From assembly GCA_932294295.1 (NCBI GenBank), contig OW028573.1, positions 18,868,155 through 18,932,154 on the forward strand: a stretch of DNA of 64,000 nucleotides, in the 5' to 3' direction. The notes under the pieces are model-generated. The model did not search any database, was not told the origin of the DNA, and saw only the letters and a list, made by a program, of their open reading frames with translations. This DNA is from Alitta virens (Eukaryota > Annelida > Polychaeta > Phyllodocida > Nereididae). This document shows positions 24,901-37,165 of the stretch, piece by piece (the first letter of the stretch is position 1; the number at the start of each line of letters is the position of its first letter). A program made the translations under genes and the position numbers.

Positions 24901-25809
24901 TATCAATTCTGCCAAATATAGCGTCCCTGAGCACGAAAAGCCATGCTAATTTGAGGGAAAATGCAGAAAACTTCTTCGGAAAAAATTGCAATGGGCCCAT
25001 CAGAAGCACAGCCTTGGAATCATTTGGCCATGGCGTGTCATAAATAAGAAAAGACAAAACGGTGTCTGTAAATCTGACCGTTGTCATGAAACAATCACAG
25101 AAGATAAGAGCCATTTTGCTCCATGCACTGCTTAATATGTTGCTCTTCAGTCGATCACAAATCACCAGCCCCTGAAAGGTATTTAATATCCCATCCAAGA
25201 GCATCCTAATTACTTGGGGAAACTATTTGGAAACAAGATTAGGACACCGCCTCATTCCTAAGTGCATCCAGTGCACTATGACACTTTAATAAAGAGGAGT
25301 TATGGGGCCCTTCTCACGTGTTGTCATCTTTGTCCTTAAGAATTGATGAGGATATATTTCAGACTGGGAAGAGCGTGAAGCCAGAAAAAAATAAAAAAGA
25401 AGAAAGGGAAAACTTGGGGATTAGTCACTATATGTCTTAGGAGGCGAAGGGGGAGGGAGGTAGACAGCACAGAAAGCCTTAGCTGGGTGGGTGCTAATGC
25501 ACGAAACAAGAAGATGCTTGAGAACAGGAGGAGGGAAGAAGCATCTCTTATCAGACTACCTGCTGCCCTAATGCCATGCTGAATTATTGAAGCACAAGAC
25601 AGTCATGACTAAAATGTTTTCTCTCCTGGGAGGAAACAGCTGCTCTGATTCCGCTTTCAATATAATGCTGTGACAGTGTCACTGTATGTACATGTACGCT
25701 ACCAAGCCTTACAGAATAAGCCATGAGATGCGGTATAATTCGTACATATCTATATTCAAAGCAGGTCAGTGTCCAGCTTATAACCACCACAGCATCAATG
25801 TTCTAGTGA
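21991..25809. other. Noncoding stretch upstream of the signal-peptide exon
   Basis: The 169-codon plus-strand frame at 21955-22464 is compositionally odd and overlaps the proposed promoter of the minus-strand gene; no domain was seen. Beyond it the sequence is AT-rich with no supported feature. Confidence 0.45.
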
Positions 25810-25870
25810 AACACGAGAAATTGACATCTCAATTGTATTGATATACCTAGAGATGACAATTTCTCGTGTT
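25810..25870. other. Hairpin 1 of a back-to-back pair (20/21 paired)
   Basis: The arm AACACGAGAAATTGACATCTC (25810-25830) faces GAGATGACAATTTCTCGTGTT (25850-25870) with one mismatch and a 19-nt loop. This fits a microRNA-precursor stem, a terminal inverted-repeat remnant or a cruciform site. I do not recognise either arm as a known microRNA. It stands one base from hairpin 2. Confidence 0.7.
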
Positions 25871-25871
25871 G

Positions 25872-25943
25872 TACTCTACATTCATGAACGCTTGGCAGGG
25901 TATTTATATGCATACCCTGGCAAGCTTTCCTGAATGTAGAGTA
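25872..25943. other. Hairpin 2 of a back-to-back pair (28/31 paired)
   Basis: The 31-nt arms 25872-25902 and 25913-25943 pair at 28 positions around a 10-nt loop (TTTATATGCA). The arms begin TACTCTACATTCATGAACG and end TGAATGTAGAGTA. At 72 nt with a few isolated mismatches, it has the size and shape of an animal pre-microRNA, but the arms match none I remember. Directly after it, ATTTCCCGTGC resembles hairpin 1's ATTTCTCGTGT, so an outer stem enclosing both hairpins is also possible. Confidence 0.7.
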
Positions 25944-25954
25944 TTTCCCGTGCA

Positions 25955-28778
25955 CTTGCACCCTCCCTGGGTCAGCAAGTTTAACAGAGAACTAGAATGT
26001 CCCATGAAGGGGTTTTGCAGTGTGCCTTCCACTAGCCATTAAGGCACGTCCTAGGGTAGATACGCCCTCGTGACTACCCTCATCTTGCTATAGCTGCCCA
26101 CCATCATCTGCAGCTCAGCCAAGTTCTGCATCCTCATCAGTTCCTGCCAGCCTCCGGTTAGTGCCATAGCTGGCTTCCCAAATTGCCAGTTGCGACCACC
26201 AATCAACTGCTGGCCTGGCTTCGACTTAAACGTAAAGTTAAGTGAGCGCTTCCAGAATCATCATGCACTGCTGTATAACGAAGTTTGAACGATGGCCATG
26301 AAAGATGAAGAAGCTTGGAAAAAACAGCAGGTCGTAACCTTGTCTTATTTATCAAGTATTGATGTCATGAGTGTCTGATTTATCGCCTTCAAGGGCCTTG
26401 GATCTCAATTGCCTGCTTCTTGCACAACTGATGGGCCCAGGGTGACTTTGATTTCTGTTACTTCAATTGCTGCAGCTGAGATGGGCATTCAACGAGTGCA
26501 GAAGCCTATTGAACAACAGGGTTTACGTCAAACTATAAGTGTGTAGAGTAATGAAGGACAGGTAGAGGAAGACTGCTCACTGAGACACCTTGACATGAAA
26601 GGCAGCAAACACAGTCATTCTGAGTGAGTGTGCCGGCCACTTAGAAGGCAATTGCTGGGTTCCTCTCACAATTTCCTGGTGGCATCTTCTGCATCATTTG
26701 CATTCAGAACACAACACGTCAAGGGAAAAAATGTGCACCCTTGAGAAAGCAAAATTGCTTGCAGGGCCACAGCTGAGACCAAAGGTCATTGACATGGGAA
26801 TTCCAAGCCCTGGAACACCCTTTGGCCACATCAGCACCGCTCCACCATAGTCATTTTTGGTAAAATGCCCAGTTTTTGTGTAAGGTAGGAAAGAGGCATG
26901 GAGGTGTATTTATGCAGGGAACGTGACATGAGTGGGAAGGAGTAGACCAGTGTAATTGTGACCTATGACAGACACAGGACGAACATCAGCCACACTCTCC
27001 ATGATAGATGGATCCTGATTTGCCGTGTAATCACCAGGAATTGCTATTTGGCCCCATCAGGAGGGCCCACACTGGACTTAATCCAATTGTGAGTCCGCAG
27101 GAAAAGCCAAACCACTTAAGGCTTGCAAAACGGGCCATCTGAGCACGGACACTGGTCCCAATGGTACCAGAACGGGACCCTGCATCAGATGCCTCGGTGG
27201 CCCACTCACACCTAGGAACACTCATTGAGGACATGACTAGGACCACAGGGCCTGTGATCTCTTTGGCTAATGCAAGTCCCTTTGATTGGCAGAAAAGTTG
27301 ATTACTCTATGTTATTTTCCCTTAGGTCTGCTGCATTTGAGAGCTAGTAAGTAGCAGTCAAGGTCGCAAGGGATAACATGCAATCAGGAGGTAAACTAAG
27401 AGCAAGAGCAGAAGATTAGCCAGCCCAGTCTCAGGCACTGGATCAACAAAACGACCAGACCTGGCCGTCTGACTTGCCACAATGATTGGCATTTCTCTGC
27501 AAAGCCAACTGCAAAGAAAATGACAACTCTTGATTGTAGTACAGCCTCTGGCCTTTGTGTTAACTACATCTGAGGCTGCTTGGCGACCAACGGTCATGGC
27601 TTCACTTCGCACTCAGTCACCGCCAATAACATGACCAATGTCTTCCTCCACTGTCAGCAATTTGAGGACAATATCTCATCTGAAAAGTCTATGGAGACCA
27701 ACAATACCCATCAGCTCCCATCGGAAGGTGGCAACAATTCTTGCTGTTGTGACTCCATCCATCACGCTTTTTGAGATGCTGAAAACAAGATGATGGACTT
27801 GCTTTGGCTCGAGACGTGACAGCCATTCATCCAAGCAGCATGAAGAATATGCGAGACCCTTCAGAAAATTACCAGGGGCTGCAATAGCCGTTTTATTGGA
27901 CAGGCAAAGACCAATCACTTGTGCAATTATTTCCAAGGCAATCAGACAGCGCCTTGCATCAAAGGAACTGCGAGATTTGGCTATCTTAGAACAGGAGACG
28001 AAACAATGCAAACTGAGCAGGCTGCGAAAAACAGGGAAGGTAACCTTTGCAAGTCCTGTTGACGTATGACCTTGGTCTCGCATTAGACTCTCTGCTCAAC
28101 TGCTTCTTCTCAGATATCCTGACCTCCAGCCTGCCTGCCTCATCTGCAGCAAGATTTTCCACTTCAAACCAAGTTTGGTAAACCAGTAAGTGTGTTAGGG
28201 AACCTAGGTCCATTGTTGTGCAAGAAACTTAGATGAGGTTATGGGCGCCAAGACCATGATCAATGGCTTTTACTGGCCGAGAACCTTTCAGTGGCTTTGG
28301 AGTCCTCCCCTAGACCTATCGCGATGGGTCAGCTGAAAAGAAGTCAGGAAGTTGGAGTGCATTGAGATGCTGGCCTCGTAGAGACAGGAAACATCAGAGG
28401 GATGAGGATGCTCAGGCCCAGCACCCTCCTCCCAAAGCCCTGGTGCCAGTCTGCCACCAATTACATTCCACCCAGAAGCCTGCTTCTCCTGCCGGACTCT
28501 CAATTAATGTCACAATAAAAATTTCATGCATTTCCAGCCTGCAGGCAATTTTCCGCCCAAAATTTGCCAGTTAGAACATTACAGTGTCTTCTAATGGAAC
28601 AGGCCAGGCCTCTGGTCCCTTGTGTACATTCTCAGGTTTACCATGAAAACAGCCACGCAACAATTTACTGCCATTATGCCTCATATATTTTTCACCCGAC
28701 TAATTCATTTTGCTTTGACAAATCGACGCCCACTATTTCATTATTTTAGCGCTTGCAGTAAATGAAAAAAATAGGCTG
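25955..28778. other. Noncoding stretch
   Basis: Contains several short minus-strand frames (27031-27246, 27358-27612, 27676-28083, 27986-28213) at fairly even GC. No motif supports a gene; a decayed retroelement is possible but was not shown. Confidence 0.4.
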
Positions 28779-28845
28779 CATGGTTGACCAAATGGCTGAG
28801 GCGCTGGTAAGTTCCTCTGAAGAGACTGAGTTCGAATTCCCATTC
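28779..28845 (+). repeat. Degenerate tRNA-like SINE head
   Basis: A box A-like TGGCTGAGGCG (28793-28803) is followed about 35 bp later by a box B-like GAGTTCGAATTCC (28828-28840, one inserted base relative to consensus). This spacing suits a pol III internal promoter. The TGGCTGAG form recalls leucine or serine tRNAs. The sequence does not fold cleanly as a tRNA, no flanking duplication was seen, and it is unlike the SINE at 40808-40993. It may be an old SINE or a tRNA pseudogene. Confidence 0.35.
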
Positions 28846-29661
28846 AAAATTTATTTGGAGGAAGAACCCAACAGGATGTGCTTGACATAAAATGTCTAAG
28901 CTTAAGAAAATGACTTGCACACCGAGCCTTATCGTGTCATTATTTCCTCAGCCTCGCTCTTTTGGTTGTTCACAATAAATTTAGCAAGCATACGATTGCA
29001 CCGTTAGTCTAATACACAGTACAATAGAACATGTGGTTTTGACATGTTAAACCAAATGACAGTTCGAAACATTGTTGCATATCAATCTTTTGCCCAGAAC
29101 TTTCGGTTTTCCTTCCCTCACAAAGTAACAGAAACATCAGCCAGAAAATATTCATGGGGTGTGCAGATTTGATTTCATTCTGTTAGGAGACGGCAGCCTT
29201 TTCAGCTCATACACCAATCATCAAGCATTTTCCATTTTCCACGTCGATTTGTCATTGATCTTTTTTCCTAGAACAAATTAAACTTGTGACGCTGATTTTC
29301 GCCGAGAGACTGCACTTCAATAAGTCAGCGTGCCGTGTTTTATGAGGGAGTCTTTTTGAGGGCAGACGGAGCGTTTGTCTTGGGCACAAGGGCCTGGAAC
29401 GGTGAGATTTTCAATCCCCTGCCCTTTAAACAAAACGGAAGGATCGGACAAGTCAGGATGTCCACCAAACCGATCATGCGTGGGACGCTAATCATTCTCT
29501 AAGGGACACCTAATGACAAATCTGGTAAAAGTCTATGTAAATTAGGAATAATTAATATGCCCACCAGATTTAATGAGTGATCTCCTTTATAATGAGTGAG
29601 GAGATACTACAAAAAGGGCAAGGTCATTTCCTTCGTGAATGTCATTATCTAGCAACATACA

Positions 29662-29920
29662 GTTTGTTTCATTAAAAATGGCCTGTCAAAAAGAATCTAG
29701 ACAAAGCTAGACAACTTCTGCTATACGATGCTACCTGCCACTAAACGGAACCGTCTGGTTAGAGCTGGCTACTCAAAGCCGGATCTAAACATATTTATGA
29801 TATATTAGATGAATTTCTTACATTTACCAGTGTTTATATGTTTTTTAGTGGTGGTAGGTGTAAGCCGACTATAAGCTAGGAGTAGACAGAGTAGAGTCGA
29901 CCATATTTTATGAAACTAAC
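29662..29920 (+). mobile_element. Inverted-repeat element (MITE-like), copy 2, 259 bp
   Basis: The left end GTTTGTTTCATTAAAAATGG and the reverse complement of the right end, GTTAGTTTCATAAAATATGG, agree at 17 of 20 positions, giving a terminal inverted repeat. The interior matches 2884-3088. No transposase frame is present and no convincing target duplication was found. The small size and terminal repeats fit a miniature inverted-repeat transposable element of unknown superfamily. Confidence 0.7.
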
Positions 29921-32900
29921 TTTAAATACAAATCCCACTGGCGTGATGTTTGACTGGTATCATGTTGCATCACCCTGGAGCCTGTGCTTGGCATGTCTTT
30001 ATTACATTAGCAGGCCGCCATATCTCTGCGCCCTCTTGTCAATGTCGTCTTTGTAACCCCATTAGGCTCTGACGACCAATAGCTTACTTAGCAATTCTAT
30101 TCTGATTTATCCTCCCTATTAGCATATCTATTAGAGGCTTCCATCAATTCTGCTTTGCAACAGAGCAGCAAATGTAACATCCATGACCTTGTGAGGTGGG
30201 CCCTGTACGGCGGGCCTTTCAATACTTAGCTTCAAAACATCACTGTTTGGCTTTAGATGGTTCCTCAAAAGGTTTACAAATAATGTTTTCTCTTCAGAAG
30301 TACACAGATGAAGAGACTAAAAGAAACTAAACGAAAAAATTGCAACAATAAAGCTAATAGACATTGTCCTCATGTTGAACTTACATATCATAGGTTGCAA
30401 CTTTCAGGAAGCCATCACAGTGTAAGCGGTACTGCCACACAAGATTCAGTCCTTCAGAACCAAGACAAATCTGTTTGCCACCAACGATGTAGGTCTGCAG
30501 TACAGTGAACCTGGCAGCCTGACTGAGAAATTCAGAGTTGAGAACATCGTATGCAGCACAGATGCAAGGTCCGGGGTAGGGTGGTAAGTCTCAGGTCATT
30601 TGACATCAGCTCAACGATAACAGATGAGGCAAGGGGGAAGGGGAATCTGGACTAGCAGGGAAAGAACGACCACCAGGAACCACTGGGAGCCACAGACTGT
30701 CTAGTAGGCGAGCAGGGAAGACGCTTCTTGCATGGCCAATATGCAAGCCCACTCCACACTGTATGGCTTCCGGGTAGCTAATTCACTCTCAAAGTAACTA
30801 CATTATCCCCGAGAGTCAGAAAATAGTCAATCGCCTGGAGTGTAAGATGCGAAAACAACATTTAGACATCCTTTAGTCTTTCAGAGTATTAGAATATTCA
30901 GACTGACAACTAATTGATAAGTTTCACCCCCAGGTATTGAGAGCAGAATATGAGAGAACCCCTGGCAAAAGCCAAGCTCAAGGGAGGGGGATAAGGCAGG
31001 GATAAAATGTCTTAAACCGCCCGAAGTATTAAATCTCCTTACACCCTATTAATGAAGGTGGTGTTGAGTGCCGGGATGAATTCGATCAGAAGCGGAGTAA
31101 GATGTGGGTACTGGAGTTTTTACTAATGAGCTAGAGGCCAAAGCACCTTACTTGTCATCCAGCTGACTGATCACTAAGACCATCTAATATCGCCCTCCCT
31201 GTCTGGGTTTCTAGACCACCCCCACTGTCTAGTGTCTGGTTACTGCCATTTAGTTGCAACTTTTCCATTGGTCCCTTCGAGTGTTTACTTATTTATATGC
31301 AGGCAGTTCAGCATCTTTGTTATCGCCATGGTTGTGTGCAGTGCACATTGGATTAGAGCCCTGAACCTTTGGGAATACAGAATATTCTCATTTGAATCCA
31401 GCTTTTTCTCTCGATCATCTGATGTCCTGTATGAAGGCATGCACACAAAGTCTTGTGTCTATACGCTGAGCATCTCACGCCTCCTGCTTTCTTGACTCCA
31501 TGCACAAAACATATTTCAGCTGAAACTGGTAGTTCGTGAAAAAGATGAAGCTATAGGAACATAACGCAACCCATGGGAAGTATAGCTCAAGTTAATTGAT
31601 GATACAGCTTCAAAGGGATTGGAAATGTATGCGGGAACTGCTGGAGCAGAATGCTATAACTTTATAGAAAGGCACAATATGAATCATATCTGGGCAAAAA
31701 TGTTGCTTCACATACACGAAAACCATTTAGGGATCCACTTTGTCCCATAAAGCAATGATAAATCACGAAGAAAGAAAAGGCAGTGTGAGAGGCGCTCCTA
31801 GATGAACTGAATATAAAAATGACTTGGTTTTAAAACATTACTTTCTGATGCCCACAAAAAAAAAAGCGGGCGCTGTATTTTTCTTGTTTTCATCTTTGTT
31901 GCATCGTCAAGTGGCTCATTATCGCCCACGTGAGGACCGCCTCTCACTGGTTTTTTTTTCGCCCAGCTTTCTGTTTTGTATTCACAGGACGTGCCCAGAG
32001 TCTGGAGTTCCGCTTGCCCCTCAATTTGTCCAATTGTCGACTTTCCCTCTTTTAGTGGATTTAGTAACACGAAGCACTGACGACTGTGTATGTTGTCTGT
32101 TGAATGGGCTATCACAGTCCTACAATTGGGCATTTTACACTCAGTCAGCCAATTTTCCTGTCTGATTAAAACAAATCACACACGGCCCATTCTCATCTCA
32201 AGTAGACCATAATAATTTGCAGAGGCAGATTACTTTGCACGTTTGATGGCAAACAAAACACTCTACAGTAGCCAGTAACTGTCCAGTCGGCTGCAGCAAA
32301 ATCTAAATCATGGAGAACGACAGAGCATTAGACAAAGAAAAGAAGACTGATGGCAGAACAAGACCGATGGGGGATACACATCAGACATGACAACAACCGA
32401 TCTCTTTTGAACACTTTATTTTTGCTCATCAATAACTTACCTCCTTATGCGGACTCCATTCTTCAAAGATACCACTCTCCTGCTCAGTTCTTTCGAACAA
32501 ACAACAGCTAACACATTGGATCATGACAGGGATATCTCTCTCACACTTAATTAGCAGCTACATGAGTATCTGAAATCTTCACTAATGGTGTCTTGGCAGT
32601 AGCCTGGATTGATTGAGAGGGGTGGGGCTTGGGAGGTTAAATTAATCTCTGACATGAAAGGGGGTGGCAGAGAAGGATTTGGACATAATGTACGTCTGGC
32701 AGACTTTGAAATGAAAGAGAAATAGCCATTGTGACCCAATGGACGATACATCACTTTGCATTGATTCAACATGACGTTCTCTACATCCTAACAGTAGCTT
32801 GGGGTGCCCTCTGGTCGTAGTCCAGACAAAATACTCAAGCAGAACTTCCCAGAGGCCCAAGCTCATTGATTTCTCATAATTCACAACAATAAAAGACACA

Positions 32901-33382
32901 ACTTGTCGGCATGTATCAAGCGACCTAGACCCTTCCAAGGGTTTCAATAATGTGGCTCCAGCACTTGTTAAATGGAAATCAACACCAAAACATCTTCGAC
33001 TGTTTTCACATGTTACAAAATCATATTCCACATGAAAGGCCAGGTTGTTTGACCAGCTTTTCATGTGAAGTATGGAAGACCTGTCCATGGACTTGAGTGC
33101 AGATAGGTCATGCAACGTACTGAGGGCGAGGTGAAATGTGTAAAGCGACCAAAAGGCAAGTTGTGCAAAGCATGCTCAAAAGCTACACAGCTCCTTCTAA
33201 GAGTCACTCAAGCTATCAACAAAATGCCACACCAAACTCACATATCCCTCATGCAATGTTAACATCACTTCTTTTTTTAAACAATATATTTTTGTATTGT
33301 TGTGATATGCATTTAAATTTTTTCAACAGCTGCTACCACGAGCCGCTTTGTCAACTGCCTTGGCTGGTTATCAAATTAACGC
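29921..33382. other. Noncoding stretch
   Basis: No CUB, LDL-receptor or membrane-segment exon of the upstream CUB gene could be found here, although its 3' exons would be expected at lower coordinates. The 157-codon minus-strand frame at 32642-33115 has no recognisable domain. Confidence 0.4.
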
Positions 33383-33423
33383 TAGAGGGCGCAGTTCTAG
33401 AGCACAGAGGACTGCGCCCTCTA
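33383..33423. promoter_or_regulatory. Inverted pair of CTCF-like sites forming a perfect 13-bp stem
   Basis: TAGAGGGCGCAGT (33383-33395) and its exact complement ACTGCGCCCTCTA (33411-33423) are separated by 15 bp. Each arm contains TAGAGGGCGC, fitting the CTCF core in opposite orientations. The same sequence could be a transcription terminator-like hairpin or a repeat end. Confidence 0.4.
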
Positions 33424-35553
33424 CAATTTCGGACAAGAACTAGAGATCGAAATGGGGAACTTACTGATCATTTTGGTGGTTGGTACTGTTGGGCCTACTC
33501 CACCAGGGCTATCACCAGGACTGTGCGTATTAGGACCTACAATTAACGTCAAAATTTCAAGTTTTATAAAAGTGCACATTCACTTTCTTAGTTTTATTTT
33601 AAGTAACTAAAACTTCATTTTTTGTCATGCACTATATTGCTTACTGCAAGACAGTTTTAGATGAATTTCATTGCTAACGTATGCATAAAACAAGACAAGA
33701 CAACAGTGAAAGGTAAAGCAGGTGCTATGCAATGTTGCTCAAAGTATTGCTGAATGTGTAAACAAACGAAATCACTACTGGACATTGGGAAGACAATTTA
33801 CACTGTGAAGTACAAAGCAATTTGACCAACTTCGCACAAGTGCTGGGAATTGCATGTTGGATGTGAGAAGTGGAGAATGTGATGCTTCCATCTAAGCTTC
33901 CGAAGAGTGTAATCAGTGAGCTGGAAATTGTGCTGTCTCTGGTGTTTTGTGGGAAATTTGCTTTGTGTGGATGCTCGTTTTATGGTATTCATAGACGCAT
34001 CAATGCAGCAGCAGGGGTACAGCAGGGTGGACGTGTCCCCTGGCTGACCATCAGTTATGGCAGATATATCACCCAGACCATAAAAACCCATCCTTCTCCT
34101 GGCAGGATAACACAGAAGGGCGATTGAAACGGTGCACGAAAAGATATCATGTCGGTAAGATGGCTCTTTGCTATTCTGCGGCCACACAGAGCAGCATATG
34201 CCCCATGTATGCTGTTGTTTGTATGTGGAAAGAAGCGAGCAATAAGGGCTTCCCAGGAGAGGAAATCTGCACATATTTCACCAAGGCGTCTACTGATGGG
34301 GAGATGCTGATGGGGAGATGCGGGTGCCCTGAGACAAGGAGCACACAACCACGGCAGCCACGGAGATGCGGAGGAGGGACATCACATACGTGCGTGAGGC
34401 ATCTGGTGTCTCATGACAAATCTATGCTGGCTATATATTCACAGCAGTTTCCTCTTGGCAGACCTGTGTCTATCTTTTCTATTCTCTCTTGTAGATTATA
34501 CCATTTTTTATTTTTTTGCCTCTCACGGTAAATCGCCTTGACCTGTTGCGGCGTTGCTTTTACGTATGCCGTGCTAGATGCATGTGCTCTAATTGTACAA
34601 AATGCAGATAAAGGGTCACATAGGAAGAGTACGTGTGCCTGTAATAAGAACTACAAGCGTGCTTAATTCCAGCCTTTATTGCATCGCAAATATAAGCTTA
34701 AGCCATGGCAGACCCAATAGAGATTCATCCCACAGAATAAAACGTCACAGGCAAGGGACCCATAGATCTCTATTTCCCTAAAATTCCTTTTTATAGCAGA
34801 GATGGCAACAGTCTAGAGCATCGCAAATCTGAAACCATGTCCAATAGGTCGATGAACCCTAACCCCAGAGGTCAAGAGGGTCCCCAAACTCCCCATTACA
34901 TGCTATATCAGGCAGCAAATCCGCTCCGATGACCCTTGTTAAATGTTACCCAGTACCCAAGGGATTCGTGTGTTATATCTTCCCAGTTTCGTTGAGTGTG
35001 ACCTCCAACCTTAGCAATTGTGGGTAGCCCGCAGCATGCAATGGATTGCTCAGTTCTAAATTACTGATTGATAACAGGGTGTCAAATCTGGGGCTCATTC
35101 AAAACCTTATCAGAGATCCACCTTTATGAATTTCTGGGGATAGTCTCCACCCAGCTGCTCACTCTGCTGCTGCTGATGCTGAATTGCATTCCAGAGATGC
35201 GGAGTTTGACATTGAAATTCATGGACAGCTCCCTCTGTCTGATAGTGGATTCTGACAATTGCAAACTCTCTTGCAAATATTCATCAAAATTCAGCGACCT
35301 ATCTCTGGGAATCGTGACATTCTACCTGCTCGACCTGCCAGGCTTTCCATCATAACTGACGGGGCTTCCATCCCAGCTCTTTTTATGCCTAGAAACATTT
35401 TACATGCAGAACGATAGGAAGCCTGCATTGTATTTCACTTGAGCTACTTTGGGAACTCGTTAATAGGTTGACAACGCCGGTACAACAAACAGAGCGGAAA
35501 AGCTTCTGCGATAGTAAAATGCCTTTCAGCAAGTGTTAGAATGTTGTACAGAC
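33424..35553. other. Region just 3' of the last recognised CUB exon
   Basis: Presumed intron. I looked on the minus strand for another SP.YP..YP.N CUB start or a hydrophobic anchor and found none. The 158-codon frame at 33798-34274 is unsupported. Confidence 0.4.
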
Positions 35554-35801
35554 CTGGAAATATTCTTCCTGGTGGCCTCCCCGTACTTTTGGGTGGCTCT
35601 GGAGGCTCGTCCTTTATGAACTGGAAAGTTGCAGCAAAACCTTGTCGTTGTTTTCTACTATCCACTAAAAACTCTATATACATGTTTTCCCCTGAAGATG
35701 TGATGAGTTCACCATTGCGAGTGTTGCAGTACTGAGCAATTACTGACGCCGTGGCATCCACCCCGTCTCGCACCACAATTGTGTCAGGACTGCTTGAGCA
35801 G
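35554..35801 (-). CDS. CUB domain 2, second-half exon of the SOL-1-like gene (3' boundary uncertain)
   Basis: The acceptor TTTTTTGGTTTCAG is clear and its first base completes a serine codon, giving DGS-CSSSPDTIVVRDG. The exon carries the third and fourth cysteines of CUB 2 (CSSSPD and QYCN), the acidic PDTIVVRDG strand, and the closing strands MYIEFLVDSR and QGFAATFQF. A proline-rich linker (DEPPEPPKSTG) follows. The donor is the weak point: I chose CAG|GTCTGT at 35553 because it has a consensus exon end, a G at +5, and gives the phase-1 border expected after a CUB. An alternative phase-1 donor AAAA|GTACGG lies 31 bp earlier. The frame stays open to a stop at about 35444, so a terminal exon cannot be excluded, but that tail has no membrane segment and looks like intron read-through. 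Later exons were not found. Confidence 0.78.
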
Positions 35802-36065
35802 CTGAAACCAAAAAACATCGTCTGTACAAGCAATTCGTGTCTTTAACTTCTATACCAAATTGTACTATTTTAATTTGTATCCTCGGTGTTAAAAGTATTT
35901 ATTGAGGCCAGTAAATCTGTGTCAAGGGTGTTTAAAAGCAAGTATATGATGAATTATTTAAGGTACATATTTTGTGTGCACTTAGGCAGACAAAGGCTGC
36001 GATAAGCATTAAACACATTAATGTAATAACATTAACAATTGCAATTCAAAGTAAAATACACTCAC
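35802..36065 (-). other. Intron within CUB domain 2, 264 bp
   Basis: GTGAGTG at the 5' end and TTTTTTGGTTTCAG at the 3' end (minus strand), phase 2. AT-rich, no other feature. Confidence 0.85.
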
Positions 36066-36282
36066 CTGCCATCTATAGTTTCCATCTGAATATTTTTGAA
36101 CAATATTCTCACTCTCTCCCCCTCCATGCCATAGAACACATACTGGCAGTTCGCGTTAGGTGGGTAATTTTGAGGAAATCCTGGCGAGAAAAATTGTCCC
36201 CTTTTAGGAGTTTTATTGCTGTAAAAATCATATGTACACTGCGTCCCCCACCTTCGATTGCCTCCTGTTATTTGGAATTGGG
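36066..36282 (-). CDS. CUB domain 2, first-half exon of the SOL-1-like gene
   Basis: Exon of 217 nt with acceptor TTATCTTTTCAG and donor GGCAG|GTGAGT. It begins in phase 1, completing an alanine codon with the final G of the preceding exon (EK-A-QFQITGG), and ends in phase 2. It encodes a second CUB start: CTYDF, then GQFFSPGFPQNYPPNANC and YVFYGMEGERVRILFKNIQ. The arrangement repeats exon 1 of CUB 1: SP.FP..YPPN..C, then a strand ending near the acidic loop, with the intron falling one codon before the next cysteine. This supports duplication of a two-exon CUB unit. NKT is a possible glycosylation site. The two exons of this domain are separated by only 264 bp, in contrast to the large intron upstream. 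Confidence 0.88.
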
Positions 36283-36580
36283 CTGAAAAGATAAAAGATG
36301 GGCATATTATCAGAAGGGAACTAAATAATTTCATTTCCAGATATTACTATCCACAAGGCGTCGCCACTAGTCTTTTTTTGGCACGAGGCTACAACAGTGC
36401 CCCTCTCGGTCGACATGGAAATCAGGAACAACAACCGTTACACATGATATGAAAAACAGTTTTGCTTATTCCTTTAAGAGAAATGATTGAAATATTGCTG
36501 TATTTATTAGCAAATAAATATGACTCAGGTTTTTTTCAACCATTTTACATATATCTAGTGTAGATAAGGTGGATATTGAA

Positions 36581-36680
36581 TTATGCAAAAGTTTGCATCC
36601 CTACAGTTGTACAACATTGCAATTATATGAAAACTGACGTATTTAATAAGAAACTGACACAACCGTTTGTCAAAAATTGA
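36581..36680 (+). repeat. Dispersed repeat family B, copy 1
   Basis: It contains ATGCAAAAGTTTGCAT, a palindromic block, followed by ACAACATTGCAATTATAT, which recurs exactly at 37195-37212, then an AAACTGA..AATAAGAAACTGA stretch, also shared. TGCAAAAGTTTGCATCCCT is reminiscent of Tc1/mariner termini, but no transposase is present and the match is from memory only. Confidence 0.55.
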
Positions 36681-37165
36681 TGCTAAATATTACACTCGAT
36701 TTTGTTATACATCAATTTGAATGAGAGTAATTGTTGCATATGATGTTGAAGTGCACATTTAACGTCAATAGTGAGTCACCCATGTGACAAGATTGCCATA
36801 ATAGACATCCGATATACAGGATGGCTAAAGAAAAAAAAATTCGCCAGTTTATTGATGTAGTCTTTTCAACGTCTAAGAACAGAGCCAAACTCCTTAATAA
36901 TTGAAAAGATATCTTTTTGGAATACTATACTAAAGCTACATGCTCACATTAGTTTCATGTTTCAAAGTCCTTAACGCGGACATGCTGTTGAAATTTTGAA
37001 TGAATCACGTTTGCCAATATAAAAGAAAAATCTCATTCTTTTGTGTTTGAATTAGACATGCAAATAACGTTTATGCTTAAGTTGACAATGATTTTCTTGC
37101 TGCTTGATAAAATCTTTTTTTTTTTTCTTTAAAGCAAATAGGTAATGAATAAAAGATAACTGTAT

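Noticed and set aside
28230..28330. Plus-strand frame with NGFYWPR, resembling the zinc-binding start of gypsy integrase
   Set aside because: Only a few residues match, the HHCC cysteines and histidines are absent, and stops follow closely.
32642..33115. 157-codon frame, minus strand, checked as a possible transposase or missing CUB-gene exon
   Set aside because: No CUB, LDL-receptor, membrane or transposase signature.
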